Below the pieces are notes generated by a model that saw nothing but the letters and a program-made list of their open reading frames with translations, did no database searches and was not told the DNA's origin. Positions 1 through 8,796 of a stretch of 20,099 nucleotides of DNA are shown here, in pieces (position 1 is the stretch's first letter; every line of letters begins with the position of its first letter). This stretch comes from an uncultured Campylobacter sp. (GTDB lineage Bacteria; Campylobacterota; Campylobacteria; Campylobacterales; Campylobacteraceae), in the NCBI RefSeq assembly GCF_938045595.1, contig NZ_CALIBB010000278.1, forward strand, positions 1 to 20,099, written 5' to 3'. Both the position numbers and the translations under genes were made by a program.

Positions 1-1371
1 TGGAACACTTCTGAACGGTTGATGGGGAATACCGGCGGAGCGGGCGGCGGCATAAATTTAAACTTTTTTAGCGACGACAGCTCCTCCACGGGCAGCACAA
101 GCGATCTCCAAAATGCGAGCAGCGGCGCAAATGTCCGTCCGCTTGAGGACAGAGGCGCGGACACTGGCACGAAAAGCGGCATAAACGCCTCTGCGGGCGG
201 CACCGGCGTAAGCGACGAGGGTTCATACGGCAACGGCGCAGGCGGTAACGCGTACTCTTTTGGCGACGCCAGCGCAAATTCTAACGGCGGCAGTATGGGC
301 GCGACTGCGAATTTCGCCGGCGCAAATTCTCGCAGTAACGATACGGGCGCTGTGAGCGCAAATTTCAGTAGCAGCGCAGGCGACATAGGCGCAAATCAAG
401 GCGGCGTAAATTTAATCGGCGGCGTGGGCGATACGAATGCTGGTTTTATCGACGGCGCAAGCGATATTCAAAATACGGGCGGCGGCGTCAATGCAAGCCC
501 CTTCGCTAACGGTGCAGGCGGCGCAGGCGACGCTGCAAATAACGGCGGCGGCACGGGCGGTAGCGCGAGTAACTCAGACAAAGACGGCGCCGAGATTTTC
601 CTTATCCAAAACGCCACGCAGTCGCAGCTCGCGCTTCTTAGCTACGTTTACGTTGCAGGCGTAATCGAGCAGGTTTTGGCGCAAGATTACGGCTTTTTAA
701 ACGCAAATTTAAACGCCGCAGCAAGGCCCGTCAGCGTGAATTATCGCAGCTGGTTCAACGAAGCCAACGAATCGACGTGGTATCTCGTATCTGCCGAGTA
801 CGTGGGGATTTTAGGGCTCATCTGCCTATTTATGGTCGCGGTCGTGATCTCGCGCGAATGGGACCGCGGCACGATCGCCTCGCTTTACAACTCCAACGCA
901 AGCGCGCTTGAGATCGTCACTGCCAAGGTCGGCGCGTATTATTTCCTAGCGCTTTTGGGCGGCGCGATGACGCTCGTTTACGGGCAGGTTCTTTTAGGCA
1001 TCCCGATCCGCGGCAGCGTAGCGATGCTGCTGGCGACGCTGTGCGTCTTCGTGCTGGAGATGACCTGCCTAGGCATGCTGATCTCGGCGATCTGCAAAAA
1101 TCAATTCCTAGCGCAGGAATACGCCATCGTCATCGGCTATCTGCCCGTGACGCTGCTTAGCGGCATGATATTCGATTTGCGCGGACTGCCCGCGGCGGTC
1201 AACTTCATCGGGCACCTGCTGCCGCCCACATACGCGGTCGAATCCTTTCGCATCTGCTTCCTCTCGGGTGGACAGAGTGCGACGCTATGGGTAAACCTCG
1301 CCATTCAGGCGCTCGGAGCGGTTTTGTTTTTCAGCTTGTGCGTGCTTAGCGTAAAAAGGGGCGCACGATGA
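1..1371 (+). CDS. ABC-2 type transporter permease, 5' end outside the window, with a low-complexity insertion
   Basis: Membrane subunit of an ABC exporter of the YhhJ/YbhS/YbhR type. The frame is open from base 1, so the TTG/ATG near 19-24 is probably internal and the first transmembrane helix lies upstream. Counting from position 19, residues 1-195 are Gly/Ala/Asn/Ser-rich with no family resemblance. The conserved part starts near residue 197 and includes VNYRSWFNEANESTWYLV, the family's typical end of the extracytoplasmic domain. About five membrane segments follow (near residues 258-278, 300-322, 330-355, 368-385 and 425-445), with the EWDRGTI cytoplasmic loop between the first two. The stop overlaps the next start as ATGA. 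The substrate is unknown; relatives export drugs or small molecules. The family call is secure. The low-complexity block is the odd part and would sit in the periplasm. Confidence 0.88.
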   Translation, partial: WNTSERLMGNTGGAGGGINLNFFSDDSSSTGSTSDLQNASSGANVRPLEDRGADTGTKSGINASAGGTGVSDEGSYGNGAGGNAYSFGDASANSNGGSMGATANFAGANSRSNDTGAVSANFSSSAGDIGANQGGVNLIGGVGDTNAGFIDGASDIQNTGGGVNASPFANGAGGAGDAANNGGGTGGSASNSDKDGAEIFLIQNATQSQLALLSYVYVAGVIEQVLAQDYGFLNANLNAAARPVSVNYRSWFNEANESTWYLVSAEYVGILGLICLFMVAVVISREWDRGTIASLYNSNASALEIVTAKVGAYYFLALLGGAMTLVYGQVLLGIPIRGSVAMLLATLCVFVLEMTCLGMLISAICKNQFLAQEYAIVIGYLPVTLLSGMIFDLRGLPAAVNFIGHLLPPTYAVESFRICFLSGGQSATLWVNLAIQALGAVLFFSLCVLSVKRGAR

Positions 1372-1372
1372 A
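1354..1372 (+). repeat. left copy of a near-identical 19-bp Shine-Dalgarno/start junction
   Basis: AAAAGGGGCGCACGATGAA at the end of the first permease matches AAAAGGAGCGCGCGATGAA at 2562-2580 in 17 of 19 positions. Each copy holds a purine-rich ribosome site and an ATGA stop/start overlap. The two copies bound the orphan frame exactly, as though the original permease-permease junction had been duplicated around an expansion. Shared function (SD plus coupled start) could explain part of the likeness. Confidence 0.5.
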
Positions 1373-2579
1373 AAATTTATTTTTGCTTTACGCTTGCGCG
1401 GAGAAATTTCGCGCCGCAAAAATCGGCGCAATTAATATTTCGCTTTCGCCCAAGGCATCGATGGCGGAATTTCGCGCCGCCAAAATAGGGAACGTGATGA
1501 AATTTTTAGAATTTTTTTGCAAGCGAGCGGAGCGCGGGCTTGAAATTTTAAAATTTCTCAGCGTGAGGAATTTTGGCTTGCAAGGTGCAGCGGTGAAGCG
1601 TGGATCTGAAATTTTAAAATTTAGCGCCGCAGAGCGCTTAAAAAGCCGCTTCAAGCCGCAAAAGCAAGCGGCGGAATTTTTAAATTTTGCGCCTATGCCG
1701 TGCAATCGGTTTGAAATTTTAAAATTTACGCGCGCTTCAGCGCCTTTTGCGGACACAGTGCAAAATTTTATATCGCAGCGTGGATTGAGAATTTTAAAGC
1801 TTATTCGCGCGCTGCCGCGTGCTTCGCGTCGTATTTTGCCGCGCGCAGATAAAGCCGAAGCAGGGCGTGCGGCGCGGCTTGCTTCGCAGCATACGTACGA
1901 TGCGACAGAAAAACGGCGCGCGGTTAAGATTAATCATGCGAGCGGTTTGGATTCCGCGCAGCGCCGCATAGCGCGACTTTGTAGCGCAGCTGCACGGCAC
2001 GGCTACAAAACGGCGCGCGCGGAAAATTTTAGCAAATTTGACCTCACGGGCGCGCTTTTAAATTTTAAATCGCGCTTTACGATGCAGCTTTGCAGCGCGG
2101 TTACGCGGCGTAACTACGAAGCGTGGCGTAGCGAAATTTACGCCGTTTGCTTGCATAAGTACCCAGTTTTGATTCGAGCCGCAAGCGGTAAAATTTCGCG
2201 CTATGAAGTAGGGCGAGCGACGAATACTTTGATTTCACAGGGAGTGAAAAGAATAAAATTTTACGCTCTGAATAGGTATACGATGAAATTTTTAAAATTT
2301 CTCGGTGCGAACCGCTTCGGCTGGCAAACGGCGGCGTGGTTTTTAAAATTTAAACCTGAGTCGTCGCATAGTAGACCTGAAATTTTAAATTTCATGTTCG
2401 CGTCGTATAAGCTCAAGCTCGCGCTGCGGAAATTTACGCTCGCGCCGCATAAATTTAAACCCGCGCCCGCGGTGCGTTTAAATTTCGCTTTAAATTCCGT
2501 GCCGCGAGCCCGCACCGCTAAATTTGAAAATGGCGTTAAATTTAAAGGTGCCGCTAAATTTAAAAGGAGCGCGCGATGA
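1368..2579 (+). CDS. orphan 403-codon reading frame of repeat-like composition between two permease genes
   Basis: I recognise no family. The frame starts in an ATGA overlap with the upstream permease and ends in an ATGA overlap with the downstream one, so it fills the gap without breaking translational coupling. The predicted protein is rich in Lys, Arg, Phe, Ala and Leu, with recurring EILKF, FLKF and EFRAAKIG units that come from DNA words such as GAAATTTTAAAATTT (1542-1556, 1608-1622, 1713-1727). The 14-mer GGAATTTTGGCTTG occurs both here (1567-1580) and in the non-coding gap downstream (3699-3712). There is no signal peptide and no convincing membrane helix. It may be expanded intergenic repeat DNA kept open to preserve coupling, or a young protein of unknown role. 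A purely non-functional frame is also possible. Confidence 0.35.
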   Translation: MKNLFLLYACAEKFRAAKIGAINISLSPKASMAEFRAAKIGNVMKFLEFFCKRAERGLEILKFLSVRNFGLQGAAVKRGSEILKFSAAERLKSRFKPQKQAAEFLNFAPMPCNRFEILKFTRASAPFADTVQNFISQRGLRILKLIRALPRASRRILPRADKAEAGRAARLASQHTYDATEKRRAVKINHASGLDSAQRRIARLCSAAARHGYKTARAENFSKFDLTGALLNFKSRFTMQLCSAVTRRNYEAWRSEIYAVCLHKYPVLIRAASGKISRYEVGRATNTLISQGVKRIKFYALNRYTMKFLKFLGANRFGWQTAAWFLKFKPESSHSRPEILNFMFASYKLKLALRKFTLAPHKFKPAPAVRLNFALNSVPRARTAKFENGVKFKGAAKFKRSAR

Positions 2580-2580
2580 A
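2562..2580 (+). repeat. right copy of the 19-bp Shine-Dalgarno/start junction
   Basis: AAAAGGAGCGCGCGATGAA holds the ribosome site and start of the second permease gene, and the stop of the orphan frame. It differs at two positions from the copy at 1354-1372. The AGGAG is well spaced for the ATG at 2576. Confidence 0.5.
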
Positions 2581-3667
2581 CGCTCTGCGAAAATCACTGC
2601 TTCGAATTCGCGCGCTTATTAAGAAGGAATTTTTGGCGATGTTTCGCGATAAGGGCACGCGCATGGTGCTGATCGTGCCGGTGCTGGTGCAGGCGATCAT
2701 ATTCGGCTACGGCGCGAATTTCACCCCCGAGCAGGTGCGCTACGCGATTTTGGACGACGCCCGCGATGCGACGTCCACCGCGCTGGTACAGCAGATCGCC
2801 GCTACGCCGATGTTTAAGACCGAACTTGGCTGCAAAGACCTAACCTGCCTGCGCCGCGCGGTAAGCGAGGGCGAGGCGATCATCGGGATCTATTTCGGCA
2901 GCGATTTTAAGGATACGCACGAGCTTTTGATCATCGCGGATTCGCGCAATACGACCTTGGCGAACACCGTCATCGGCTTCGTGCAGGCCATAGTGCAGGA
3001 ATACAATACTCAGCATTTTGTCAATTTAATCAGCATAAATCCGCGCTATGTTTTTAACGAAAACACGATCACGCGCTACACGATCATGACGGGGATGATT
3101 TTGGGGCTTTCGATGATTCAGGTGCTGATGCTATCGGCGTTTAGCGTCTCTCGCGAGCGCGAGGAGGGGAGTTTTGATATGATGCTGATGACTCCCGCGA
3201 ACCCGCTTGAGATGCTGATCGGCAAAGCCGTGCCGCCTGTGCTGATCGCTATCGCGCAGGGGCTCGCGCTGTTTTTGATCTGCGTATTTTACTTCGAAAT
3301 TCCATTCCGCGGGCACTTTACGCATCTTTTTGCGATCATCGCGATCTTTAGCGCCTGCAACGTAGGCATCGGCCTCGTGATCTCGACCGTCTGCAAAACC
3401 TCGCTGCAATCGGTCGTGAGCTCGTTTTTGTTCCTGCTGCCGTGCATTATGATAAGCGGGCTGATAACGCCTGCGGACGCGATGCCGCGGTGGTTTTACT
3501 ACATCGCGCACCTCGATCCGATGTATTATGCCAACAACTGCATGTGGCGGATCTATCTGGAGGGCGCGAGCCTCGGCGAGCTGTGGCATCTCATCGTGCC
3601 GCTGCTGCTAATCGGCGCGGGCACGATGGCGCTGGCCGCGTCGCTTTTTAGAAATAAGCTGGATTAG
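2576..3667 (+). CDS. ABC-2 type transporter permease
   Basis: A 363-residue integral membrane subunit of an ABC exporter, full length for the YbhS/YhhJ family. A short cytoplasmic N-terminus with KKEFLAMFRDKGTR leads into helix 1 (about residues 31-46). An extracytoplasmic domain follows (about 47-160), then five helices, with the conserved SREREEGSFDMMLMTP cytoplasmic loop near residue 195 and the LDPMYY region near residue 315. The ATG follows AAAAGGAG at good spacing and overlaps the stop of the orphan frame. With the upstream permease it should form the heterodimeric membrane part of one exporter; the ATPase and membrane-fusion genes would be expected upstream, outside the window. Unlike its partner it carries no low-complexity insertion. 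Confidence 0.93.
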   Translation: MNALRKSLLRIRALIKKEFLAMFRDKGTRMVLIVPVLVQAIIFGYGANFTPEQVRYAILDDARDATSTALVQQIAATPMFKTELGCKDLTCLRRAVSEGEAIIGIYFGSDFKDTHELLIIADSRNTTLANTVIGFVQAIVQEYNTQHFVNLISINPRYVFNENTITRYTIMTGMILGLSMIQVLMLSAFSVSREREEGSFDMMLMTPANPLEMLIGKAVPPVLIAIAQGLALFLICVFYFEIPFRGHFTHLFAIIAIFSACNVGIGLVISTVCKTSLQSVVSSFLFLLPCIMISGLITPADAMPRWFYYIAHLDPMYYANNCMWRIYLEGASLGELWHLIVPLLLIGAGTMALAASLFRNKLD

Positions 3668-3928
3668 GGATTTAGATCGGAATTTTAGAATTTCAGCTGG
3701 AATTTTGGCTTGGATTTTGCTTCGTCGGAATTTTTGGATTGAACCTCTGCTTAAAATTTTAAATTGATCGCGGAATTTCGGCTTGGAATTTTGCCCTAAA
3801 TTTTGCGCGTTCGTAGCGGATAAAATTAAATCAAAATCCCGCGTTTCCGCCCGATACGCCGCGCGTCGCGATAAAATTTCGCGCCTTAAATTTTAAAAAT
3901 TTTGCGAAATTCCATCTTGCGAGTAGAG
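3668..3928. repeat. convergent intergenic gap of degenerate AATTTT repeats
   Basis: This gap between converging genes holds imperfect repeats built on GGAATTTTGGCTTG. One copy is at 3699-3712, a variant is at 3772-3795, and an identical 14-mer lies inside the orphan frame at 1567-1580. I see no U-tract terminator for either flanking gene. Confidence 0.45.
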
Positions 3929-4747
3929 TTAGAATTTAAATCCGGGGTTGCCCGGGCGTCTTGCGGCGGTCGTATCATCTGCGCTCACTGCTGAAGCAGG
4001 CATATTTGCGGTATCTGCACTCGCCTTGGAAGCGGGCTTTTTCGCATCGTCCGCGTCTGATTTCTTAAAAGTGGCGAGTTTTCTGTAAATGCTTGGTTTT
4101 TCGCCGTCCGCACCTAGCTTGGCGCCGTCAAGCTCGCTAGAATTTTCCGCGCCGCATAACCTTGCGGGGTTGAATTTTATCCACGCTATGATTAGCAAAA
4201 TCCCCGAAAACGCCGTTACCAGCGACGCTGCGATTAGATACGGCAGCGCGAGGATTACGCCTATTTTAGCTAGCGCGCCCGATACCGCTTCGCAGGGCCA
4301 CGTCACGGACACCACTATGCCGTAGATTTTAAATAAATCCACGCCGCTAAGTGTGGCTAGGCGGCAGTTTAATACGCCCCAGATTATCACCGCTGCGCAC
4401 GTCGAAAGGACGTAGAGCAGGGTGTAGAGTAGACCTAGCATCGCGCCCTCTTTTAGCGCTACTATCATGGCGCAGTAGCACAAAATAGCGACGATTGGGA
4501 TACTTTCTATCAGCCTATAGGTCTTAACGAAGCGCACGCCTAGCGCCTTTTCTAGGCAAACGAAGCAGTCGTAAAATATCGCTAGCGTCGCTAGTAGCGC
4601 TAAAACTCTAAAAATCGCGACCGCGTCCTCGTCTATGCTGCTTACGCCCACCGTGCCGCTTATGCCGATGCCTAGCAAAATCACGGCACCTAAAACTCCG
4701 CGGAATTTCGCCTTGCGAAGCAGATCTTGCTTTGAAATTTCTTTCAT
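3929..4747 (-). CDS. hypothetical polytopic membrane protein, three-member local family (member 1)
   Basis: A 272-residue protein of unknown function. The ATG at 4747 is preceded by AAAGGAT at good spacing. About six hydrophobic helices are visible (near residues 16-35, 47-68, 84-99, 104-128, 143-163 and 170-190). The last 70 residues are a hydrophilic Ala/Asp/Ser/Lys-rich tail of low complexity. It shares features with the proteins at 4895-5479 and 9025-9759: a KFRG start (also in member 3), an SGV..F..Y motif after the fourth helix, and a closing IAW.K motif. All three lie beside or inside the TonB/ABC uptake cluster on the same strand, but nothing in the sequence ties them to transport chemistry. 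Identity is low, so the family claim rests on topology and short motifs. Confidence 0.7.
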   Translation of the reverse strand: MKEISKQDLLRKAKFRGVLGAVILLGIGISGTVGVSSIDEDAVAIFRVLALLATLAIFYDCFVCLEKALGVRFVKTYRLIESIPIVAILCYCAMIVALKEGAMLGLLYTLLYVLSTCAAVIIWGVLNCRLATLSGVDLFKIYGIVVSVTWPCEAVSGALAKIGVILALPYLIAASLVTAFSGILLIIAWIKFNPARLCGAENSSELDGAKLGADGEKPSIYRKLATFKKSDADDAKKPASKASADTANMPASAVSADDTTAARRPGNPGFKF

Positions 4748-4894
4748 TTTTATCCTTTGAATTTTCTAAATTTACGCGCTATCTTGCAGCTTCGCTGCGT
4801 GCGGCGACGCTGCGCCCGATGGCGCGCGGCTTTTGGACGTTGCGGTTTAGACTTGCAAAAGCGCGCGGTCGCTGCAAAACGAAAGCGCTTCGGC

Positions 4895-5479
4895 TTAGGC
4901 GAGCTTTTCTATCTTGCTCCAGGCTAGCAGATGCACGATGCTAGTTATTGTGAGGGTCATGGGGAATATCAAATGGTATAGTGCATTTAATGGAAAAAGG
5001 ATGACGCAGAGCCACACATATGTCTCAAAGATCCTCACGCCGCTTACGCGCGCTAGAGCAAAATTTATGCAAAACCACGCTACGATCATGTAGATTGCGC
5101 CCGCAAACGCTATCAAAATGCACAATATCATTGCCAAATGCTTGTGTGAGATCGATAAAGGAATCGATAAAAAGATGCTTGTTATGGCAATGACACAGAT
5201 GCAGACAATTACGCAGTTGCGGTAAAGTGCCGCCGCCCTTATGCCGCTAAGCATTGAAATTTTGCAGAGCGCTCTTAGCCTGAAAAATACCGAAACACAC
5301 AAAAGAGCAAAAATAATTCCGCCAATGATATAGATAGCCGTCTTGTTGGTGCTAAGCCCTAGCATGCCGCCAGTAGCAATATCTAGCGCAACTAAAGTCG
5401 CAGGCACTGCCGCTAAAAACAGATCGATGCCGGTGCTGATCATCCCCTCTTTTCTTGCCTGAGATACGAGATTTTGCAT
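4895..5479 (-). CDS. hypothetical polytopic membrane protein, three-member local family (member 2)
   Basis: A 194-residue protein of unknown function, almost entirely membrane-embedded, with about five or six hydrophobic segments. The ATG at 5479 follows an AAGAGG ribosome site. The stretch LARVSGVRIFETY corresponds to LATLSGVDLFKIY in the next gene (3929-4747), and the C-terminal LLAWSKIEK corresponds to its IIAWIKF. It lacks the hydrophilic tail of member 1. A 147-base gap separates the two genes on the same strand, so they may be cotranscribed. No signal peptide, enzymatic motif or known transporter signature is visible. Confidence 0.68.
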   Translation of the reverse strand: MQNLVSQARKEGMISTGIDLFLAAVPATLVALDIATGGMLGLSTNKTAIYIIGGIIFALLCVSVFFRLRALCKISMLSGIRAAALYRNCVIVCICVIAITSIFLSIPLSISHKHLAMILCILIAFAGAIYMIVAWFCINFALARVSGVRIFETYVWLCVILFPLNALYHLIFPMTLTITSIVHLLAWSKIEKLA

Positions 5480-5973
5480 ACATAAGCCTCTTAAAAAATT
5501 TATCCCGAAGTATACATAAATCGATGTAAAGCAGGAATTAAACAGCTAAATTTAAAATTTTTAAATTTCGTCGGGGCAAGCTTGCAGACTGCGGAATTTC
5601 AGGAATTCTACCAGAGCGAGAATAAAATTTCGCCGCGGGATTTAAAACGGAATTCCATCTATGGATTTGCAGGCAGAATTCTACTACAAAAATTTTAAAC
5701 CACAAGCGCGGTATCTTTCATTGCGCGCTTCGAAAACCGGCAAGCCGCAGGTAGAATTCCGCTATGAAGATTTCTACTCGGAATTCCGCGGCAAAATTTC
5801 ACTATGGAATTTAGACTGGAATTCTATGGCAAAACCTCGATATAAAATTTTAATCAGAATTTCAAGACGGCATTTCAGGATAGAATTATGCGATTTAAAT
5901 TCCACTCAAGATAAAATCTCGCGATTTAAAATTTCGCGGCGATTGATGAATTGCTTTGTCGCGCCGCTCGCGC
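5480..5973. repeat. 494-base gene-free stretch with six GAATTC-centred degenerate repeats
   Basis: GAATTC occurs at 5603, 5650, 5676, 5754, 5781 and 5819, six times in 222 bases. Each copy sits in a loose RGAATTCYRC context, several followed by TATGR. AAATTTTAA words fill the rest. The spacing is irregular (47, 26, 78, 27 and 38 bases), so this is a degenerate cluster rather than a tandem array. A 110-codon frame on the + strand (5661-5993) crosses it, but its composition reads like translated repeat DNA. Confidence 0.55.
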
Positions 5974-6738
5974 CTACCTCACCTGCGCGCTGAAAATTTG
6001 CGTGATGCTAGGGATTTGCTCGCCCGCAACGTCAAATTCCGCCGTTTTGATCTGTACGCCATAGAGCGAGCTAAGCGCGGCTTCGGTTAAAATTTCGTTA
6101 CTTACACCGTAGTTGTAGCTAAGATCATTTCGCAAGATCAGTGTGCGATCGGCGACTGCGAGGGCGTGGTTAGGCTGATGGGTGGTAAAAACTATGCTCG
6201 CATCGCTATTTGAGCGTAGATTTGCGATGAGGCTTAGCACGCGGTCTTGGTTTTTGATATCAAGCGCGCTGGCAGGCTCGTCCAAAAACAGCACGTCGCT
6301 GCCGCTAGCTAGGGCTCTAGCAAAGAGCACGAGCTGCCTCTGCCCGCCGCTAAGGGCGTTAAAGCTGCGCTTTTGCAGATGGGCGACGCCTAGCGTATCC
6401 AGAGCGTCAAGACATATTTGAATATCCTTTTTGCCCGGTTTTGAAAAGAGCGAGATCTCGCGTACCCTGCCCATCAGTACGATGTCAAGCACGCTGTAAT
6501 CAAACGCGACGTTAAAGCTTTGAGGCAAGAAAGCAAATTTTGCCTTGCGCACGATCTCGCCTTCTTTAGGCTGCAAAATCCCCATCATACACGACATTAG
6601 CGTGCTTTTGCCTTGCCCGTTTAAGCCCAAAATCGCTAATGTTTGAGAGCTGGCAAGCTCGAAGTTTAAGTTGCGAAAGCAGAATTTTTCCGCCTCGTAG
6701 TAAAAGCCAGCATTTTTTACCTCAATTAGATTTTGCAT
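5974..6738 (-). CDS. ABC transporter ATP-binding protein, FecE/FepC type
   Basis: A 254-residue cytoplasmic ATPase that would power import of an iron-chelate, cobalamin or related metal-complex substrate. Walker A is GLNGQGKST (residues 38-46), the Q-loop Gln is residue 73, the signature is LSGGQRQ (129-135), Walker B is VLFLDEP (149-155) and the switch His lies in TTHQPN. Length and motif order are standard for the family. The ATG at 6738 lies inside the end of the permease gene, a 17-base overlap, so the two are translationally linked. With the permease and binding protein it forms a complete type II importer. The exact substrate cannot be read from the ATPase. Confidence 0.93.
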   Translation of the reverse strand: MQNLIEVKNAGFYYEAEKFCFRNLNFELASSQTLAILGLNGQGKSTLMSCMMGILQPKEGEIVRKAKFAFLPQSFNVAFDYSVLDIVLMGRVREISLFSKPGKKDIQICLDALDTLGVAHLQKRSFNALSGGQRQLVLFARALASGSDVLFLDEPASALDIKNQDRVLSLIANLRSNSDASIVFTTHQPNHALAVADRTLILRNDLSYNYGVSNEILTEAALSSLYGVQIKTAEFDVAGEQIPSITQIFSAQVR

Positions 6739-7702
6739 TTTTGGCGCTCCTTTTTAGAAGTAGGGCAAAGATCGGGCTTCCGATGAGAGCAGATAGAATT
6801 CCTAAAGGAATTTCGGCGCTACTTAGCGAGCGAGATAGATCGTCGATTGCCAGCATAAAGATCGCTCCTGCAATGAAGCAGGCAGGCATTAGCTTCACGT
6901 GGTCGCTGCCCGCGATGAGCCTGGTGGCGTGCGGCACTACAAGACCTACCCAGCCGATATTTCCGCTGACGCTAACTTGTACGGCGATCAGAGCAGTGCA
7001 AAGCGCTAGGATCGTGCAGCGCAGAAACTTAACATCCACGCCTAGCACGCGCAAATCATCATCATTTAGGCTGAGTAGATTAAACCGCCATCTCAGCGCG
7101 ATTAATACTGCAGAAGCGGGCAGGGCGATCGCGCACATCAAAATTACTTTATCGTATCCTGCGCTTACGAAGCTTCCTAGTAGCCAAAAGACGATATTAG
7201 GCAGCACTTCCTCATCGTCTGCTAGATACTGCACTAAGCTCGTAAGTGCGGCAAATACGCCGTTAATGACTATACCTGCTAAAATGAGCGAGAAAATATC
7301 TGCGCGTGCTACGAATTTTGCCAAAAGATAGAGCAAAAATAGTGCCGCAAGCCCGAAGCAAAATGCAAACCCCGCAAGCCATAAACCGCTCAATCCTAGC
7401 AAGATACAAAGCGCGCCGCCGAATGCCGCTGCGGTGCTAACGCCTACGATGTGCGGGCCAACGAGCGGGTTTTTAAATACCGCCTGTAAGCTCAAACCCG
7501 CGATAGCAAGCGCTCCACCGCAAAGGCTGGAGAGTAGAATGCGCGGAATTCTAACATCCAGCATCACACTTTTGGCGGCTTCATCGCCGCCTCCGCTAAA
7601 GAGAATTTTAAAAATTTCTTCTAGCGGGATATGAAACTGCCCGCTAGCGAGCGAGATTAGCGCCAGCACTACCCAAAAAAGAAGCAGGATTACGTTTAGC
7701 AT
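6722..7702 (-). CDS. FecCD/BtuC-type ABC transporter permease
   Basis: A 326-residue, about ten-helix inner-membrane permease of the FecCD family, which moves iron-siderophores, haem, cobalamin or similar complexes. The family pattern is clear: FHIPLEEIF near the start, VRIPRILLSSLCGGALAIAG, NPLVGPHIVGVS, GWVGLVVPH.TR and the C-terminal EIPLGILSALIGSPIFALLL. The start codon is fused with the stop of the binding-protein gene as TAATG, and the end overlaps the ATPase. It is slightly short for the family but complete in its core. A single permease gene suggests a homodimeric channel. Confidence 0.94.
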   Translation of the reverse strand: MLNVILLLFWVVLALISLASGQFHIPLEEIFKILFSGGGDEAAKSVMLDVRIPRILLSSLCGGALAIAGLSLQAVFKNPLVGPHIVGVSTAAAFGGALCILLGLSGLWLAGFAFCFGLAALFLLYLLAKFVARADIFSLILAGIVINGVFAALTSLVQYLADDEEVLPNIVFWLLGSFVSAGYDKVILMCAIALPASAVLIALRWRFNLLSLNDDDLRVLGVDVKFLRCTILALCTALIAVQVSVSGNIGWVGLVVPHATRLIAGSDHVKLMPACFIAGAIFMLAIDDLSRSLSSAEIPLGILSALIGSPIFALLLKRSAKNAKSN

Positions 7703-8748
7703 TATTTTTGATATTTGACGCGGTAAAATTTCTCGTAGAATTCCTCTACTTTTTTATCAAAGTTTGCGTCCTTAAAATTTTGCGGATAAAGTTTCATCGC
7801 AAGCCATTCCTCACCAAGCGCCATTGCTTCGGCAGTTGGATGACCCCATGCTTTAACAAATTCGGGCATTAGATAAATTCTATCCTCTTTCACGGCGCTA
7901 AGACCTTTTAGCGCAGGGTTTGCCTTAAGTTCGGCAGGTACTTGAGGATAGCGGTTTTGCACTAAGATAATCTGCGGATTCCATGCTAAAATTTGCTCCG
8001 GCGAAACCTGTTTGTATCCCTTTATATCTGCAGCGGCGACGTTCGTCGCACCCGCTCTTGCTAACATTACGCCAGTATATTTGCCGCTACCGTAGGTCGT
8101 AAGATCGGGATTTGCCATATAAACTCTAGGTCTTTTATCTACGATAAAATTACTAAATTTGGCATTTAAATCAGCTTGCGATTTTTTAACGAAATCTATT
8201 AGTTCAGCGGCATCCTTTTCGTGATTGCTTAGTTCGCCTAGAATTTTAACCCCCTCGTAAAAGCCCTCATCGTAAGCAGCGAAGCTATCGCGCTCATCTT
8301 TAAAGGTCGGATTTAGCTTAGCTTTTTCCTCTTGTGCAGAGCTAAAAAACGAAATGCCTACGACTGGGATTTTTAACTCCTCCATTTTAGCGATATATTC
8401 TTTAGGGAAGTAGTTGACCACTACGACCGCATCAGGCTTTAGACTAAGCAGAGCTTCGTAATTGACATCTTTGATATCGCCCGGATTAGGTAGGTTTTTA
8501 AAACTCGGCGCCAAACGATTATACTCTTTGCCTAGGCGCTGCTCCCAGCTTTTTAGGATGCCTACGACCTTATCTTGGGCGTTGATTTCGTTTAAGACAT
8601 TGAGCGCTTCGTGGTGTAGCACGACGATGCGATTTACTTGATCTGGGATCGTGACCTTGCGACCGAGCTGATCTGTAATCGTGCGATCTGCAAAAGCCGG
8701 GCCAGCGCAAAGCACTGTACCAAGAAGGATTGAGTGAAGTTTAAGCAT
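7702..8748 (-). CDS. periplasmic metal-chelate substrate-binding protein of a FecCD-type ABC importer
   Basis: A 348-residue class III binding protein (PF01497 type) that would deliver a metal complex to the permease. I place the start at 8748, not at the longer open frame, because ATG here follows a strong AAGGAG and begins a signal peptide (MLKLHSILLGTVLCAGPAFA, cut before DRTI). VLC lacks a proper lipobox, so the protein is likely soluble in the periplasm. The DQLGRKVTIP opening, the KPDAVVV strand and the C-terminal WGHPTAEAMALGEEWLA stretch are typical of the family. It leads a TAATG-coupled operon with permease and ATPase and has its own promoter. CeuE-like proteins of Helicobacter bind iron or nickel complexes; the ligand here is not decided by sequence. 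Confidence 0.9.
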   Translation of the reverse strand: MLKLHSILLGTVLCAGPAFADRTITDQLGRKVTIPDQVNRIVVLHHEALNVLNEINAQDKVVGILKSWEQRLGKEYNRLAPSFKNLPNPGDIKDVNYEALLSLKPDAVVVVNYFPKEYIAKMEELKIPVVGISFFSSAQEEKAKLNPTFKDERDSFAAYDEGFYEGVKILGELSNHEKDAAELIDFVKKSQADLNAKFSNFIVDKRPRVYMANPDLTTYGSGKYTGVMLARAGATNVAAADIKGYKQVSPEQILAWNPQIILVQNRYPQVPAELKANPALKGLSAVKEDRIYLMPEFVKAWGHPTAEAMALGEEWLAMKLYPQNFKDANFDKKVEEFYEKFYRVKYQK

Positions 8749-8796
8749 TTTTTCTCCTTGAAAATTCCGCAAAATATGCGGGATTAGAATAGCGGA

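Noticed and set aside
5661..5993. 110-codon + strand frame across the GAATTC cluster
   Set aside because: Its Lys/Arg/Phe-rich composition reads as translated repeat DNA, it has no ribosome site, and it overlaps the ATPase end on the other strand.
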